Assembly: GCA_900466475.1 (NCBI GenBank)
Contig: UBMI01000004.1
Span: 1 to 64,000 of the forward strand
DNA length: 64,000 bases
Direction: 5' to 3'
DNA from: Hyphomicrobiales bacterium
GTDB taxonomy: Bacteria; Pseudomonadota; Alphaproteobacteria; Rhizobiales; Rhizobiaceae
Below, piece after piece: positions 52,898-63,289 of the stretch (within the stretch, counting starts at the first letter, position 1; each line of letters opens with the position of its first letter). Both the position numbers and the translations under genes were made by a program. The notes under the pieces were generated by a model. That model was not told the origin of the DNA. It worked only from the letters and a program-made list of their open reading frames with translations, and searched no databases.

Positions 52898-54184
52898 ATG
52901 AGAAGGCTTTTGGCTGCCATTTTGACCGCGTCGCTGGCACTTTCTGCACCTGTTGCCGCCTTCGCCGGTAGCGCTTCCCTCGTCCTCGATGCCCGCACCG
53001 GCAAGGTTCTCGCCTCCGAAAACGGTGATACGCTGAACCATCCGGCTTCGCTGACGAAGATGATGACGCTCTATCTCACCTTCGAGGCGCTCAATCGCGG
53101 CAAGATCACCTGGGATACACCGATCACCATGTCGAAATATGCTGCCTCCCGTCCGCCGACAAAGCTCGGCGTGAAGGCCGGCGGCACGATCACGGTGCGC
53201 GAGGCGGTCTATGGCATGATCGTCAAATCGGCCAATGATGCGGCCGCCGCCATGGGTGAGAAGCTCGGCGGCTCGGAAAGCAATTTCGCCAGGCTCATGA
53301 CACAGAGGGCCCGTCAGCTCGGCATGGGCCGCACGGTTTTCGTCAATGCGTCCGGCCTGCCGGACAAGCGTCAGGTCACGACGGCGCGCGATATGTCCAC
53401 GCTCGCCGTGGCGCTGATGAAGAACTATCCCGGCGAATATCGCCTCTTCTCCATCGCGAGCTTCAATTTCCGCGGCCAGACCATCCGCGGCCACAACAAT
53501 CTCATGTACCGCTATCAGGGCATGGACGGTATCAAGACCGGCTATACCAATGCCTCCGGTTTCAACATTGTCAGCGCCGTGAAGGACGGCAGCCGCCGCG
53601 TGGTTGGCGTGGTGCTCGGCGGCCGCACGGCCCGCAGCCGCGATGCCAAGATGGCCGGATTGTTCGACCGCTATATGGGAAGAGCTTCCTCCGGTGGCGC
53701 CAGCTTGACTGCAAGCATCAATGCCAAGCAGCAGGTCGAGGTCGCCTCGGCTGCGGAGCAGACGGATGTTCCCGTGCCGGCGAACGCGCCGCGCGTCGCG
53801 GACGAGGCAGCAGCACCCGCACCGAAGGCGCTTGGCTTTGCCAATGACGGAGTTGTCCCGCTTGAGCGCCCGGCGGCAATGGACGAAATCATGAATGCCG
53901 GCAAGGCGGCGAAAGCGCCGGTCAGCAAGGCAGGCGGCTGGCAAATCCAGATCTCCGCTGCCCCGAGCGCCGATGCTGCCCGCGCGCTCCTCGCGCAGGC
54001 CCAGTCCGAGGCCGGTGCGCCGCTGGTTTCCGCCTCGCCTTACACGGAAGCTGTCGGCAAGGGCGCCAATGCGATTTATCGCGCCCGTTTCATTGGCTTC
54101 CAGAGCAAGGAAGACGCGACCTCTGCCTGCGACGCCCTGAAGAAGCGCTCCTACGACTGCATGCTGTTGCCGAACCAGGGCTGA
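52898..54184 (+). CDS. D-alanyl-D-alanine carboxypeptidase with SPOR domain
   Basis: A 428-residue periplasmic penicillin-binding protein. A signal peptide (LLAAILTASLALSAPVAAFA) is followed by the serine peptidase S11 domain: S51-L-T-K54 (SxxK), S111-A-N113 (SxN) and K213-T-G (KTG). A Pro/Ala-rich linker then leads to a C-terminal SPOR domain (about 346-428, GGWQIQISAAPSADAARALL), which binds denuded septal peptidoglycan. It trims the terminal D-alanine from stem peptides, here probably at the division site. ATG 52898 follows GAGGGGAAGTGC. TTAACC-type CtrA half-sites lie in the upstream region. Confidence 0.95.
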   Translation: MRRLLAAILTASLALSAPVAAFAGSASLVLDARTGKVLASENGDTLNHPASLTKMMTLYLTFEALNRGKITWDTPITMSKYAASRPPTKLGVKAGGTITVREAVYGMIVKSANDAAAAMGEKLGGSESNFARLMTQRARQLGMGRTVFVNASGLPDKRQVTTARDMSTLAVALMKNYPGEYRLFSIASFNFRGQTIRGHNNLMYRYQGMDGIKTGYTNASGFNIVSAVKDGSRRVVGVVLGGRTARSRDAKMAGLFDRYMGRASSGGASLTASINAKQQVEVASAAEQTDVPVPANAPRVADEAAAPAPKALGFANDGVVPLERPAAMDEIMNAGKAAKAPVSKAGGWQIQISAAPSADAARALLAQAQSEAGAPLVSASPYTEAVGKGANAIYRARFIGFQSKEDATSACDALKKRSYDCMLLPNQG

Positions 54185-54249
54185 GCCGCGGCTCGCTCTG
54201 GACAAACTTCGGGAATCGGCGCTCTCCTCATAAACAAAAGGAGAACGTC

Positions 54250-54549
54250 ATGCTGCAACGGCTCGCCGACCAGTTCGAGACCTCATCGTCCGCCTACGCC
54301 GCCGCCAATGACATCGAGCGCGATGCCGATTGGTTTCTGCTGAAGCTGCAGGAGGAAATGGGAGAACTGACCCAGGCCTGGAACCGCCTGACCGGCCGCG
54401 GCCGTGCCAAAGGCCGTTCGCCCGAGGAGATGGAGCGCGACCTGGCCGACGAGACTGCCGATATTCTCGGCCATGTCCTGCTCTTTGCTCGGCGTCACGA
54501 GGTAGATCTCGCCGCCGCAATCGAGCGGAAATGGCGGTTCAAGCCTTGA
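54250..54549 (+). CDS. MazG-like nucleotide pyrophosphohydrolase
   Basis: A 99-residue all-alpha NTP-PPase. The metal-binding motif is LQEEMGELTQAW (E-E-x2-E) together with ADETADILGHVLLF (E-x3-D). Such small enzymes hydrolyse non-canonical NTPs or phosphoribosyl-ATP-like compounds; it is too divergent to be called HisE. ATG 54250 has AAGGAGAAC directly upstream. It lies 65 bases after the carboxypeptidase gene on the same strand. Confidence 0.85.
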   Translation: MLQRLADQFETSSSAYAAANDIERDADWFLLKLQEEMGELTQAWNRLTGRGRAKGRSPEEMERDLADETADILGHVLLFARRHEVDLAAAIERKWRFKP

Positions 54550-54597
54550 TAGACCTGACAGGGCATGACGTATGCTGCTTTGAGACGGGATAGACGC

Positions 54598-55146
54598 ATG
54601 CGCTGGATAGGACCGGCAGGCGCTTCTGTGGATGGCGCCGGTGACGCTTTGCAGCTGGAGATCTGGGAAAACGTCTTGAACTACTGGACGGTCGTCGGTT
54701 TCAAGTCCGTGATTTGTATTGTCCTCGCGCTGATCGCCAGCGGCGAACTGGTCTTCCAAGCCTTTCCTCCATTCATGGCCGGTCCAGCGCTCGTCGTCAT
54801 GTCGGCTCAACTCGCCCGCTCGATCTACCGGGGTTCGAAGATCACCTTCAGCAGACCGCTCATTGTCTTATCACCCGAAGGCATCCAGCATCAGGGCTTT
54901 TCGGTCAGCCTTCACTGGCGGCTAATCAGCAAGATCAGCAAGGTGAATCGAGCACGCACATCGGAAAGAACGCTAAGATTGGTCGTCCGGGATGACGCAG
55001 ATCCGAAACTTTTGAGTGATCTCTTCGCATGGAACTGGGGAATCCTGCCGAGGACGATTTTCGTTCCCTTGGATCGGCTCAAGGGCTGTTCCGCGAAAGA
55101 CGCGACATCAATAATCGATCGTTACCTTAAAGAGCCCGTGCTGTGA
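54598..55146 (+). CDS. Unrecognised membrane protein, PH-like C-terminus
   Basis: About 182 residues; I do not recognise the family. Two hydrophobic segments form a hairpin near residues 30-75 (VVGFKSVICIVLALIASGEL and FMAGPALVVMSAQL). The soluble C-terminus has alternating strands (LIVLSPEGIQHQGFSVSL, LRLVVRD, TIFVPLDRLKG) and a final helix DATSIIDRYLKE, a layout like small bacterial PH-domain membrane proteins. The start is uncertain: ATG 54598 with GGGA upstream, or ATG 54565. Codon use is a little less GC-rich than its neighbours. It shares no obvious operon partner except the MazG-like gene. Confidence 0.6.
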   Translation: MRWIGPAGASVDGAGDALQLEIWENVLNYWTVVGFKSVICIVLALIASGELVFQAFPPFMAGPALVVMSAQLARSIYRGSKITFSRPLIVLSPEGIQHQGFSVSLHWRLISKISKVNRARTSERTLRLVVRDDADPKLLSDLFAWNWGILPRTIFVPLDRLKGCSAKDATSIIDRYLKEPVL

Positions 55147-55180
55147 GTGTCACTGCTGTCATCGCTCCTATCGGCTTGTA

Positions 55181-55849
55181 TCAAGTTGTTCCGAGTGACG
55201 CACTTGAAGCGAAGCGATCCGGCTTCGGGAAATCCGGCTGCGCCTCCGGCCGAGCCGAGCGGAAGGCATCGAGAACCACACAGCGCTGCTCAATCGAGAG
55301 CAATAGGGGATAGGGCGAGAGATCATGGCCAAGACGGCGAGCGTTGCTCATCTGCGGAATCAGATGCAGGTCGGCCCAGCCCGGACGATCATCGAAACAG
55401 AAGGGCGACTGGATTTCACGCTGCGCGAGCGTTTCTTCAAGCGCGGCAAAGCCAAGTCCCAGCCAGTGGCGCACCCATCGCTTTACTTCGGCCTCGCCGC
55501 CGCCAAGTGCCTCCTGCAAGAAATACCGGACGCGCTGGACCGTCAGGGAGTGCATCTCCGAAGCAATGTGGGCGGCAAAACCTCTCGCCTGCGCACGCAG
55601 TAGCGGATCCTCGGGCAGGAGGCTCGGATCGGGATAGTTCTCCTCTATGTAAGCCAGGATCGCCGACGATTGAGGCACAACACGACCGCCGATATCCAAG
55701 GCTGGCAGCAGCCCCTGTGGATTGAGCCGATTGTATTCGCCCGCTTCAAGCGAACCGATGGGAACGTAACTGTAGGAAATACCTTTGAGATTGAGCGCGA
55801 TCCGCACTCGCTCTCCCGCGGAATTCTGCCATCGCGAGATCAGCCGCAT
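55181..55849 (-). CDS. maiA: Zeta-class glutathione transferase / maleylacetoacetate isomerase
   Basis: A 222-residue GST. The N-terminal thioredoxin-like domain has ERVRIALNLKGISYSYVP and YNRLNPQGLLPALDIGG, and the C-terminal domain has ADLHLIPQMSNARRLGHD, the zeta-class pattern of maleylacetoacetate isomerases, which act in tyrosine and phenylalanine breakdown. The usual SSCxxR motif is NSAGER here, so glutathione activation should be checked. ATG 55849 has AGAAGG upstream. It lies 22 bases after the acetyltransferase gene in a tldD-GNAT-maiA run; no other homogentisate-pathway genes are near. Confidence 0.82.
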   Translation of the reverse strand: MRLISRWQNSAGERVRIALNLKGISYSYVPIGSLEAGEYNRLNPQGLLPALDIGGRVVPQSSAILAYIEENYPDPSLLPEDPLLRAQARGFAAHIASEMHSLTVQRVRYFLQEALGGGEAEVKRWVRHWLGLGFAALEETLAQREIQSPFCFDDRPGWADLHLIPQMSNARRLGHDLSPYPLLLSIEQRCVVLDAFRSARPEAQPDFPKPDRFASSASLGTT

Positions 55850-55871
55850 AACAACCTTCTGAAAGTCTGAG

Positions 55872-56363
55872 TCAGCCGAACTTATATCGATAGAACTTGC
55901 TGTCGACGGCCATTCGCGGGAATTCTTGCGGCAGGTCCTTGCTGGTGATCTCGGAGAAACCGTTCTTCTCATAGAACCGGTGCGCGGCGACGAACTTGTC
56001 CGTCGTGCCGAGGAAGATATCGGTGACGCCGACTTTGCCAGCATGGGCAAAAAGCGCTTCGAGCAGCCGGGCGGCCACACCGTGTTCGCGGCCCCGCACC
56101 TCGGCGGCCACGAACATCTTTCGCAGGGCCGCCTGGTTGTTGCCGATATCCTTGAGGCCGAGCGTGCCGACGACGGCACGATCCCTGACCGCCACCCAGA
56201 ACTGGCCCTTGCCGGACTGATAGAAATCCGGAATGACACGCAGGTCCGGCTGCGTGTCGGCGGTGATGTCGATGCCGAATTCTTCGCGCTGGATCGGCAG
56301 GATGACCGAAATCACGCCATCGGCATCGTCAGGAGCAAAGGTTCTGATCTCGATTTCGGCCAT
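55872..56363 (-). CDS. GNAT-family N-acetyltransferase
   Basis: A 163-residue GNAT protein. The acetyl-CoA-binding motif A is RKMFVAAEVRGREHGVAARL (R-x2-G-x-G/A type: RGREHGVAARL), preceded by VVGTLGLKDIG and followed by the motif-B-like HRFYEKNGFSEI. It transfers an acetyl group from acetyl-CoA to an unknown amine. It starts 12 bases after tldD on the same strand. Confidence 0.9.
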   Translation of the reverse strand: MAEIEIRTFAPDDADGVISVILPIQREEFGIDITADTQPDLRVIPDFYQSGKGQFWVAVRDRAVVGTLGLKDIGNNQAALRKMFVAAEVRGREHGVAARLLEALFAHAGKVGVTDIFLGTTDKFVAAHRFYEKNGFSEITSKDLPQEFPRMAVDSKFYRYKFG

Positions 56364-56375
56364 GATCGCACCGCC

Positions 56376-57791
56376 TCAGGTCTGCGTGCCGCCGACCGTC
56401 ACCTGATCCATGCGCAGGTGCGGCTGGCCGACGCCGACGGGAACCCATTGGCCGGCCTTGCCGCAATTGCCGATACCGGTGTCGAGCTTCATGTCGTTGC
56501 CGATCATCGATACGCGCTTCATGGCGTCCGGGCCGTTGCCGATCAGCATGGCGCCCTTGATCGGCGCACCGATCTTGCCGTTTTCGATGAGATAGGCCTC
56601 GGTGCAGCCGAAGACGAACTTGCCTGACGTGATGTCCACCTGGCCGCCGCCGAAGGAGACGGCATAGATGCCCTTCTTGACCGAAGCGATGATTTCTTCC
56701 GGCGTCTTGTCGCCACCGAGCATATAGGTGTTCGTCATGCGCGGCATTGGCACATGTGCATAACCCTGGCGACGGCCGTTGCCGGTGGGCGCCATGCCCA
56801 TCAGCCGGGCGTTCTGCCGGTCCTGCATGTATCCGACCAGTTTACCGTTTTCGATCAGCACGTTGTAGGCGGAAGGCGTACCTTCGTCGTCGATGGTGAT
56901 GGAACCGCGGCGGCTGTCGATCGTACCGTCGTCGACGACGGTCACGCCGGGGGCGGCCACCATCTGGCCGAGGAGACCGGCAAAGGCAGACGTCTTCTTG
57001 CGGTTGAAGTCGCCTTCGAGACCATGGCCCACGGCCTCGTGCAGCATGACGCCGGGCCAGCCCGAGCCGAGCACGACATCCATCGTACCGGCAGGTGCAT
57101 CGATCGCTTCAAGATTGACGAGTGCCTGCCGCAGCGCTTCGTCCGCACCGTGCTGCCAGCTTCCTGTCGCGATGAAATCACCGAAACCGATGCGGCCGCC
57201 CTGGCCGTAGGAGCCGCTCTCCTGCCGGTCGCCGTCGCCGACCATGACAGAGATATTGATGCGCGTCATCGGACGGATATCCTGTACGCGATGGCCATCG
57301 GCGCGCAGGATATCGACTACCTGCCAGCTTGCCGCCACCGAAGCAGTGACCTGCCGCACCTTGTCGTTCTTGCCGCGCAGATAGGCGTCGATATCAGTCA
57401 GCACCTTGACCTTCTCCTCGAAGGTCGGCGAACCGATCGGGTTCTCGTCGGTATAGAGCTTGCGGTTGGTACCCTGCGGTGCTGCCGCGTAAGAGCCGGA
57501 ATAACCGCGCGTGACGGCGCCGACCGCATCGGCTGCCCGCTTCAGCGCCGAAACCGAAAGGTCGCCCGCATGGGCATAGCCGACCGCTTCGCCGGCAACC
57601 GCGCGCAGGCCAAAACCCTGCTCTGTGTTGAAGCTGCCCCCCTTGAGGCGGCCATTGTCGAAGGTCAGCGATTCCGCCTGCGCGTGCTCGATGAAGAGCT
57701 CGCCGTCATCGGCGCCGGTAAGCGCCTCGGCGACATGCTTGCGCATCGTCGCTTCATCGGCATCAAAGAGCGTCAGGAGATCCGTGGTCAT
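56376..57791 (-). CDS. tldD: Metalloprotease TldD
   Basis: A 471-residue protein, the normal TldD length. The zinc-site motif HEAVGHGLEGD places H251, E252 and H256, and the C-terminal TGIGNCGKAGQ provides the third ligand cysteine. TldD works with TldE to degrade small unstructured peptides and to mature some ribosomal peptide antibiotics. ATG 57791 is chosen (GGAG nine bases upstream); a TTG at 57827 is an alternative. tldE is not in the window. It is the first gene of the tldD-GNAT-maiA run. Confidence 0.95.
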   Translation of the reverse strand: MTTDLLTLFDADEATMRKHVAEALTGADDGELFIEHAQAESLTFDNGRLKGGSFNTEQGFGLRAVAGEAVGYAHAGDLSVSALKRAADAVGAVTRGYSGSYAAAPQGTNRKLYTDENPIGSPTFEEKVKVLTDIDAYLRGKNDKVRQVTASVAASWQVVDILRADGHRVQDIRPMTRINISVMVGDGDRQESGSYGQGGRIGFGDFIATGSWQHGADEALRQALVNLEAIDAPAGTMDVVLGSGWPGVMLHEAVGHGLEGDFNRKKTSAFAGLLGQMVAAPGVTVVDDGTIDSRRGSITIDDEGTPSAYNVLIENGKLVGYMQDRQNARLMGMAPTGNGRRQGYAHVPMPRMTNTYMLGGDKTPEEIIASVKKGIYAVSFGGGQVDITSGKFVFGCTEAYLIENGKIGAPIKGAMLIGNGPDAMKRVSMIGNDMKLDTGIGNCGKAGQWVPVGVGQPHLRMDQVTVGGTQT

Positions 57792-57869
57792 GGTTTTATG
57801 CTCCGCAAGAAGAGCGGTAATGCTCAATAGCCGATGTAGGTCTGATGCACTGCGCGAGCAAGCCCCGCA

Positions 57870-58508
57870 TCAGGGCAGGGCGTCGTAGCCTTCTGCGAAA
57901 CCCTTGAGGTCGACAGGGATGCCGATGCCTTCTTCCGGCGTCTGGAAGACGATGAAGGTTGCCTGCGCGCCGCTGCGGAAGGTCTTGAGCAGTTCGTCCT
58001 CGAGAACGACTTCGGCATAGCAGCCGTCAGCAAAGCAGCGCACGAAATAGGCGCGGCCGATATCCTTGCCGTCGACATTGAGGCCGAGGCCGTTCGGCAG
58101 CAGCACGCCGAGCGGCGCCAGAACGCGCAGGATCTTCGACTTGCGGTCGGCGGTCTTCAGGACGACGACGGAGAGGCCTACTTCAGGACGGTCTTCGGCA
58201 ATGACGTTCTGCATCAGCGCGCACTGCTCGGCCGAGGCGCCCGCCGGCTTGTCGCAGACGACGGACCATGCGCCATGGTTGGAACGGACCGTGCCGGGAG
58301 CCGGCGGCTGAGCCTGGCTGGGCGTCACCTGCTCGACGTTCGGCGTCGCAGACGGTGCGGGCTGCTGTGTCGGTGCGGGCTTCGGAGCAGGCGTGGCAGG
58401 ACGCGACTGCGCGGGCGTCGGCGTCTGCTGCGCGAAAACGGGGCTCGTCGCGGCGGTCGCGATGCCTGCGGCCAGAACAAAAGGCCGCGCGAGGGAACGG
58501 AAACCCAT
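57870..58508 (-). CDS. Invasion-associated locus B (IalB) family protein
   Basis: A 212-residue exported protein. A signal peptide (SLARPFVLAAGIATAATSPVFA) precedes a Pro/Ala/Gln-rich linker (about residues 27-75), then the IalB domain: GAWSVVCDKPAGASAEQCAL, LAPLGVLLPNGLGLNVDG, and AYFVRCFADGCYAEVVLEDE with paired cysteines. Brucella and Bartonella IalB proteins are periplasmic or outer-membrane associated; the molecular role is unclear. ATG 58508 follows AGAGG and opens the signal peptide; an in-frame extension to 58796 lacks support. It is divergent from ctaC, as in other rhizobia. Confidence 0.9.
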   Translation of the reverse strand: MGFRSLARPFVLAAGIATAATSPVFAQQTPTPAQSRPATPAPKPAPTQQPAPSATPNVEQVTPSQAQPPAPGTVRSNHGAWSVVCDKPAGASAEQCALMQNVIAEDRPEVGLSVVVLKTADRKSKILRVLAPLGVLLPNGLGLNVDGKDIGRAYFVRCFADGCYAEVVLEDELLKTFRSGAQATFIVFQTPEEGIGIPVDLKGFAEGYDALP

Positions 58509-58846
58509 GAAAACCTCTGGATATCGAATCATTGCCGCTATTTGTGAAGCTGCCCACAGAAAATGAAAAGCCCCACCCCGTGAAAACCGGGGGACTGCGG
58601 CAGAAATAGGACCTCGCCGAAAGAATGTGCAGCGGGCGGATTGGCGCTGGAGCGCGTTTTTCGTATGCTGATGAAAAGCTTGGAATGTTTTGCCGTGGCT
58701 GAGGAGGCAGTCTTTGAGCAAAAATGCCGCATAGACAATTGCTTCTGCCTGTTGCGGCGGATGCCAAACTGTGGTTTGAAGCGCACAGGATGGCAAGGAT
58801 TCTGCGCTCGATTTATCGCAGATCAGCGCTCGAGGGAGATTACAAG
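58509..58846. other. Intergenic region between ialB and ctaC
   Basis: No gene is visible in these 338 bases. They contain a C-rich/G-rich pair CCCCACCCCG...CGGGGG near 58571-58594, and a short hairpin GCGC-TGGA-GCGC followed by TTTTT at about 58645-58663 that could end a short leader transcript. The ctaC promoter is not clear. GAGGGAG at about 58831-58837 is the ctaC ribosome site. Confidence 0.4.
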
Positions 58847-59740
58847 GTGATTAAGAAGGCTTATGCAGCCCTGACCGCGCTGGTCTGTCTGCTTTTTGCT
58901 TCCGGCACATATGCCGATCAGCCGATGCCGTGGCAGGCGACACTGCAGCCGGCAGCAACGCCGATCATGCGGGAGATCCACTGGTTCGAACAATATACGC
59001 TGTGGTTCATCGTTCCGATCACGCTGTTCGTTCTCGTTCTCATTCTGGTCGTCTGTTTCAAGTTTCGGGCTTCGGCAAACCCGATTCCCTCCAAGACGAG
59101 CCACAATACGGTAATCGAAGTCATCTGGACCGTGGGGCCGGTTCTCATCCTTCTTTTCCTCGCTGTTCCTTCTTTCACCCTCCTGACGGCGCAGCTCACC
59201 CTGCCGGAAAATCCGGATGTGACGATCAAGGCGACCGCGACCCAGTGGCAGTGGAACTATGAATATGAGGGCTCCGGCGAAACGCCTGTCGCCTTCGACT
59301 CCTATCTTCTGAAGGAACCGGATCGTGCCTCTGCCGGCAAGGCCGACCTTGCTGTCTATCCGCGCCTTCTGGCCGTCGACAACGAACTCGTACTGCCTGT
59401 CAACAAGACCGTTCGCGTTCTTGTCACTGCCGCGCCGACCGACGTCATTCATGCTTTCGCCATGCCGTCCTTCGGCATCAAGATCGACGCCGTTCCGGGC
59501 CGCCTGAACGAAACCTGGTTCCGCGCCGAGCGCGAAGGCCTCTTCTACGGCCAGTGTTCCGAGCTTTGCGGCAAGGACCATGCGTTCATGCCGATCGCGA
59601 TCCGCGTGGTCTCCGAGGACAAGTACAAGCAGTGGCTGACCACGGCCGCCAGCGACTTGCCCGGCGCCTACAAGACACTGATCGCCGCTGCCGATGGTTC
59701 TGCAAAGACCGTCGATGTCGCTGAAAACGTCGCAAAGTAA
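58847..59740 (+). CDS. ctaC: Cytochrome c oxidase subunit II
   Basis: About 297 residues. A signal peptide (LTALVCLLFASGTYA) is followed by two membrane helices (near residues 55-80 and 95-120) and a periplasmic cupredoxin domain with the full CuA site CSELCGKDHAFM and the upstream histidine in DVIHAFAMPSFG. The aromatic stretch TATQWQWNYEYEG takes electrons from cytochrome c. The start is taken as GTG 58847 with GAGGGAG upstream; ATGs at 58724 and 58790 would add basic, unlikely residues before the signal peptide. It is first in the operon ctaC-ctaD-ctaB-coxF-ctaG-ctaE. Confidence 0.95.
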   Translation: MIKKAYAALTALVCLLFASGTYADQPMPWQATLQPAATPIMREIHWFEQYTLWFIVPITLFVLVLILVVCFKFRASANPIPSKTSHNTVIEVIWTVGPVLILLFLAVPSFTLLTAQLTLPENPDVTIKATATQWQWNYEYEGSGETPVAFDSYLLKEPDRASAGKADLAVYPRLLAVDNELVLPVNKTVRVLVTAAPTDVIHAFAMPSFGIKIDAVPGRLNETWFRAEREGLFYGQCSELCGKDHAFMPIAIRVVSEDKYKQWLTTAASDLPGAYKTLIAAADGSAKTVDVAENVAK

Positions 59741-59745
59741 GATAG

Positions 59746-61461
<1,716 letters not shown>

Positions 61462-61474
61462 GATGCCGGTTTTC

Positions 61475-61502
61475 CAGACGCCGCAGGCTTCTGCGGCGTC
61501 TG
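61475..61502. repeat. Strong hairpin between ctaD and ctaB
   Basis: CAGACGCCGCAG and CTGCGGCGTCTG form a perfect 12-bp stem with a GCTT loop. Only a weak T-rich stretch follows, so it may stabilise the ctaCD message end or partly attenuate reading into ctaB, and not fully terminate transcription. Confidence 0.65.
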
Positions 61503-61525
61503 TCAGTTAATTTGCTCAGGACGGA

Positions 61526-62485
61526 ATGATGACGGTAATCGACAATCACGAGGCTCTTGCGGAAGACGGCGATTTTCGCCTGTCGGAAGCCAGTGCGCGC
61601 GATTATTTCGAGCTTCTGAAGCCACGAGTCATGTCGCTCGTGGTCTTCACCGCCTTTGCCGGCCTGGTGCTGGCGCCGGGCCACATCAATCCGGTTCTCG
61701 GCCTGATCGCCATCCTCTGCATTGCCGTCGGTGCAGGCGCGTCGGGTGCGCTCAACATGTGGTATGACGCCGATATCGACGCCGTCATGAGCCGCACCGC
61801 CAAGCGCCCGATCCCGGCCGGCCGTATCCTGCCCAAGGAGGCTCTGGCCTTCGGCCTCGTGCTCTCCTGCTTCTCGGTGACGATCCTCGGTCTCGCGATC
61901 AATTGGCTGTCGGCCTTCATTCTCGCCTTCACCATCTTCTTCTACGCCGTCATCTACACAATGTGGCTGAAGCGCTCGACGCCGCAGAACATCGTCATCG
62001 GTGGCGCGGCCGGTGCTTTCCCGCCGATGATCGGCTGGGCCTGCGTGACCAATTCCGTCACGATCGAAAGCACTGTTCTTTTCCTCATCATTTTCCTCTG
62101 GACGCCTGCGCATTTCTGGGCGCTCGCGCTCTTCAAGATGAGGGATTACGAAGCGGTTGGCGTGCCGATGCTGCCGAACGTGTCGGGCGAGCGCACCACC
62201 AAGCATCAGATCGTTGCCTATGCCGTGCTGACGGCCGTCTGTGCGGTGCTGCCGACCTTCCTCGGCTTCGCCAGCGTTGGTTATGGCGTCGTCGCCGCAG
62301 CCCTCGGCGCGGTCTTCATATACTGTTCCATCGCCGTCTGGCGCATGCCCGACGGCGATCTCAAGATGATCCCTGCCAAGAAGCTGTTCGGCTTCTCGAT
62401 CTTCTACCTCTTCGCCGTGTTCTCTGCGCTGATGCTCGACCGGCTGGTCGCCACGCTGGTCTCATACGCAGGAGGCTCGTTCTGA
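61526..62485 (+). CDS. ctaB: Protohaem IX farnesyltransferase (haem O synthase)
   Basis: A 319-residue UbiA-superfamily membrane enzyme with about nine helices. The first Asp motif [19 protein letters not shown] and the second-region residues around [18 protein letters not shown] are intact; [18 protein letters not shown] opens the protein. It attaches farnesyl to haem B, giving haem O for haem A in the oxidase encoded beside it. The start is a tandem ATG at 61526. Its stop overlaps the next ATG by one base (TGATG). Confidence 0.96.
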   Translation: MMTVIDNHEALAEDGDFRLSEASARDYFELLKPRVMSLVVFTAFAGLVLAPGHINPVLGLIAILCIAVGAGASGALNMWYDADIDAVMSRTAKRPIPAGRILPKEALAFGLVLSCFSVTILGLAINWLSAFILAFTIFFYAVIYTMWLKRSTPQNIVIGGAAGAFPPMIGWACVTNSVTIESTVLFLIIFLWTPAHFWALALFKMRDYEAVGVPMLPNVSGERTTKHQIVAYAVLTAVCAVLPTFLGFASVGYGVVAAALGAVFIYCSIAVWRMPDGDLKMIPAKKLFGFSIFYLFAVFSALMLDRLVATLVSYAGGSF

Positions 62486-62622
62486 TGGATCTGGTCAAGC
62501 TGACCGAAGCGCAACGCAAGTCGCGCCGCAATCGCAACATCGCGCTCGGTGTGGTACTCGCCGGACTGGTGATCCTTTTCTACGCCATTACCATCGTCAA
62601 GTTTCTGGGACATGGAGGCTGA
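62485..62622 (+). CDS. Small CoxF-like membrane protein
   Basis: A 45-residue protein, [20 protein letters not shown] followed by one membrane helix ([18 protein letters not shown]) and the tail KFLGHGG. Position and pattern (basic N-terminus, one helix) match the small CoxF protein found between ctaB and ctaG in alphaproteobacteria; its role in oxidase assembly is not settled. The ATG overlaps the ctaB stop by one base, and GGAGG lies upstream inside ctaB. It is short enough to be missed by gene finders. Confidence 0.85.
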   Translation: MDLVKLTEAQRKSRRNRNIALGVVLAGLVILFYAITIVKFLGHGG

Positions 62623-62626
62623 TGGA

Positions 62627-63232
62627 ATGAGCGACGCCGTTAACGCACCGAAGAAGCCGCGCAACAATGCTGCCGTCGTCTTCATGTGCCTGAGCTTCGT
62701 CGTCGGCATGGGCGCTGCGAGCTACGCCGCCGTCCCACTCTATCGGCTCTTCTGCCAGGTGACCGGCTATAACGGCACGACACAGCGCGTGGACCAGGTT
62801 TCGAGCGTCATCCTCGACCGCACGATGCGCGTCACTTTCGATGCGAACGTCGCTCCCGGCCTGCAATGGGAATTCAAGCCGGTCGAGCGCGAGGTCAATC
62901 CGAAGATCGGCGAGACCATCCAGGTCAACTTCATCGCCGAGAACCGGTCCAACGAAACCCAGCGCGGCCAGGCGATCTTCAACGTCACGCCAGGCGAAGC
63001 GGGCGCCTATTTCAACAAGGTGCAATGTTTCTGCTTTAATGAAACGGACCTGAAGCCGGGCGAAAAGCTTGAAATGCCGGTCGTGTTCTACATCGATCCG
63101 GAAATTACCAAGGCCGCTGAATCGAAAAGCATTCACACGGTCACGCTGTCATACACGTTCTATCCCAAAGAGGGTCCGAAGCCGGTGGCTTCGAATGAGG
63201 GTAGTGCGGGACAGGCTGAAAAGAAACTTTGA
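62627..63232 (+). CDS. ctaG: Cytochrome oxidase assembly protein CtaG/Cox11
   Basis: A 201-residue protein with one N-terminal membrane helix ([20 protein letters not shown]) and a periplasmic immunoglobulin-like domain that carries the copper-binding C-F-C motif in [17 protein letters not shown] further conserved cysteine is in [12 protein letters not shown]. It delivers copper to the CuB site of subunit I. ATG 62627 is preferred, with GGAGG upstream; an ATG at 62612 in the same frame overlaps the small CoxF-like gene. It lies four bases after that gene. Confidence 0.95.
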   Translation: MSDAVNAPKKPRNNAAVVFMCLSFVVGMGAASYAAVPLYRLFCQVTGYNGTTQRVDQVSSVILDRTMRVTFDANVAPGLQWEFKPVEREVNPKIGETIQVNFIAENRSNETQRGQAIFNVTPGEAGAYFNKVQCFCFNETDLKPGEKLEMPVVFYIDPEITKAAESKSIHTVTLSYTFYPKEGPKPVASNEGSAGQAEKKL

Positions 63233-63242
63233 TTGAGGAGTG

Positions 63243-63262
63243 TTTCCGGCAATGCCGGAAGC
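63243..63262. repeat. Hairpin between ctaG and ctaE
   Basis: TTCCGGC and GCCGGAA form a perfect 7-bp stem with a three-base loop (63244-63260). No T run follows. It lies just before the ctaE ribosome site and could affect mRNA stability in the operon. Confidence 0.5.
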
Positions 63263-63289
63263 GGAGAAGGAAGACACCGGGGATCTGAC

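Noticed and set aside
58645..58663. GCGC-TGGA-GCGC-TTTTT as a terminator of an unseen small RNA before ctaC
   Set aside because: A four-base stem is too short and no promoter or upstream transcript is evident.
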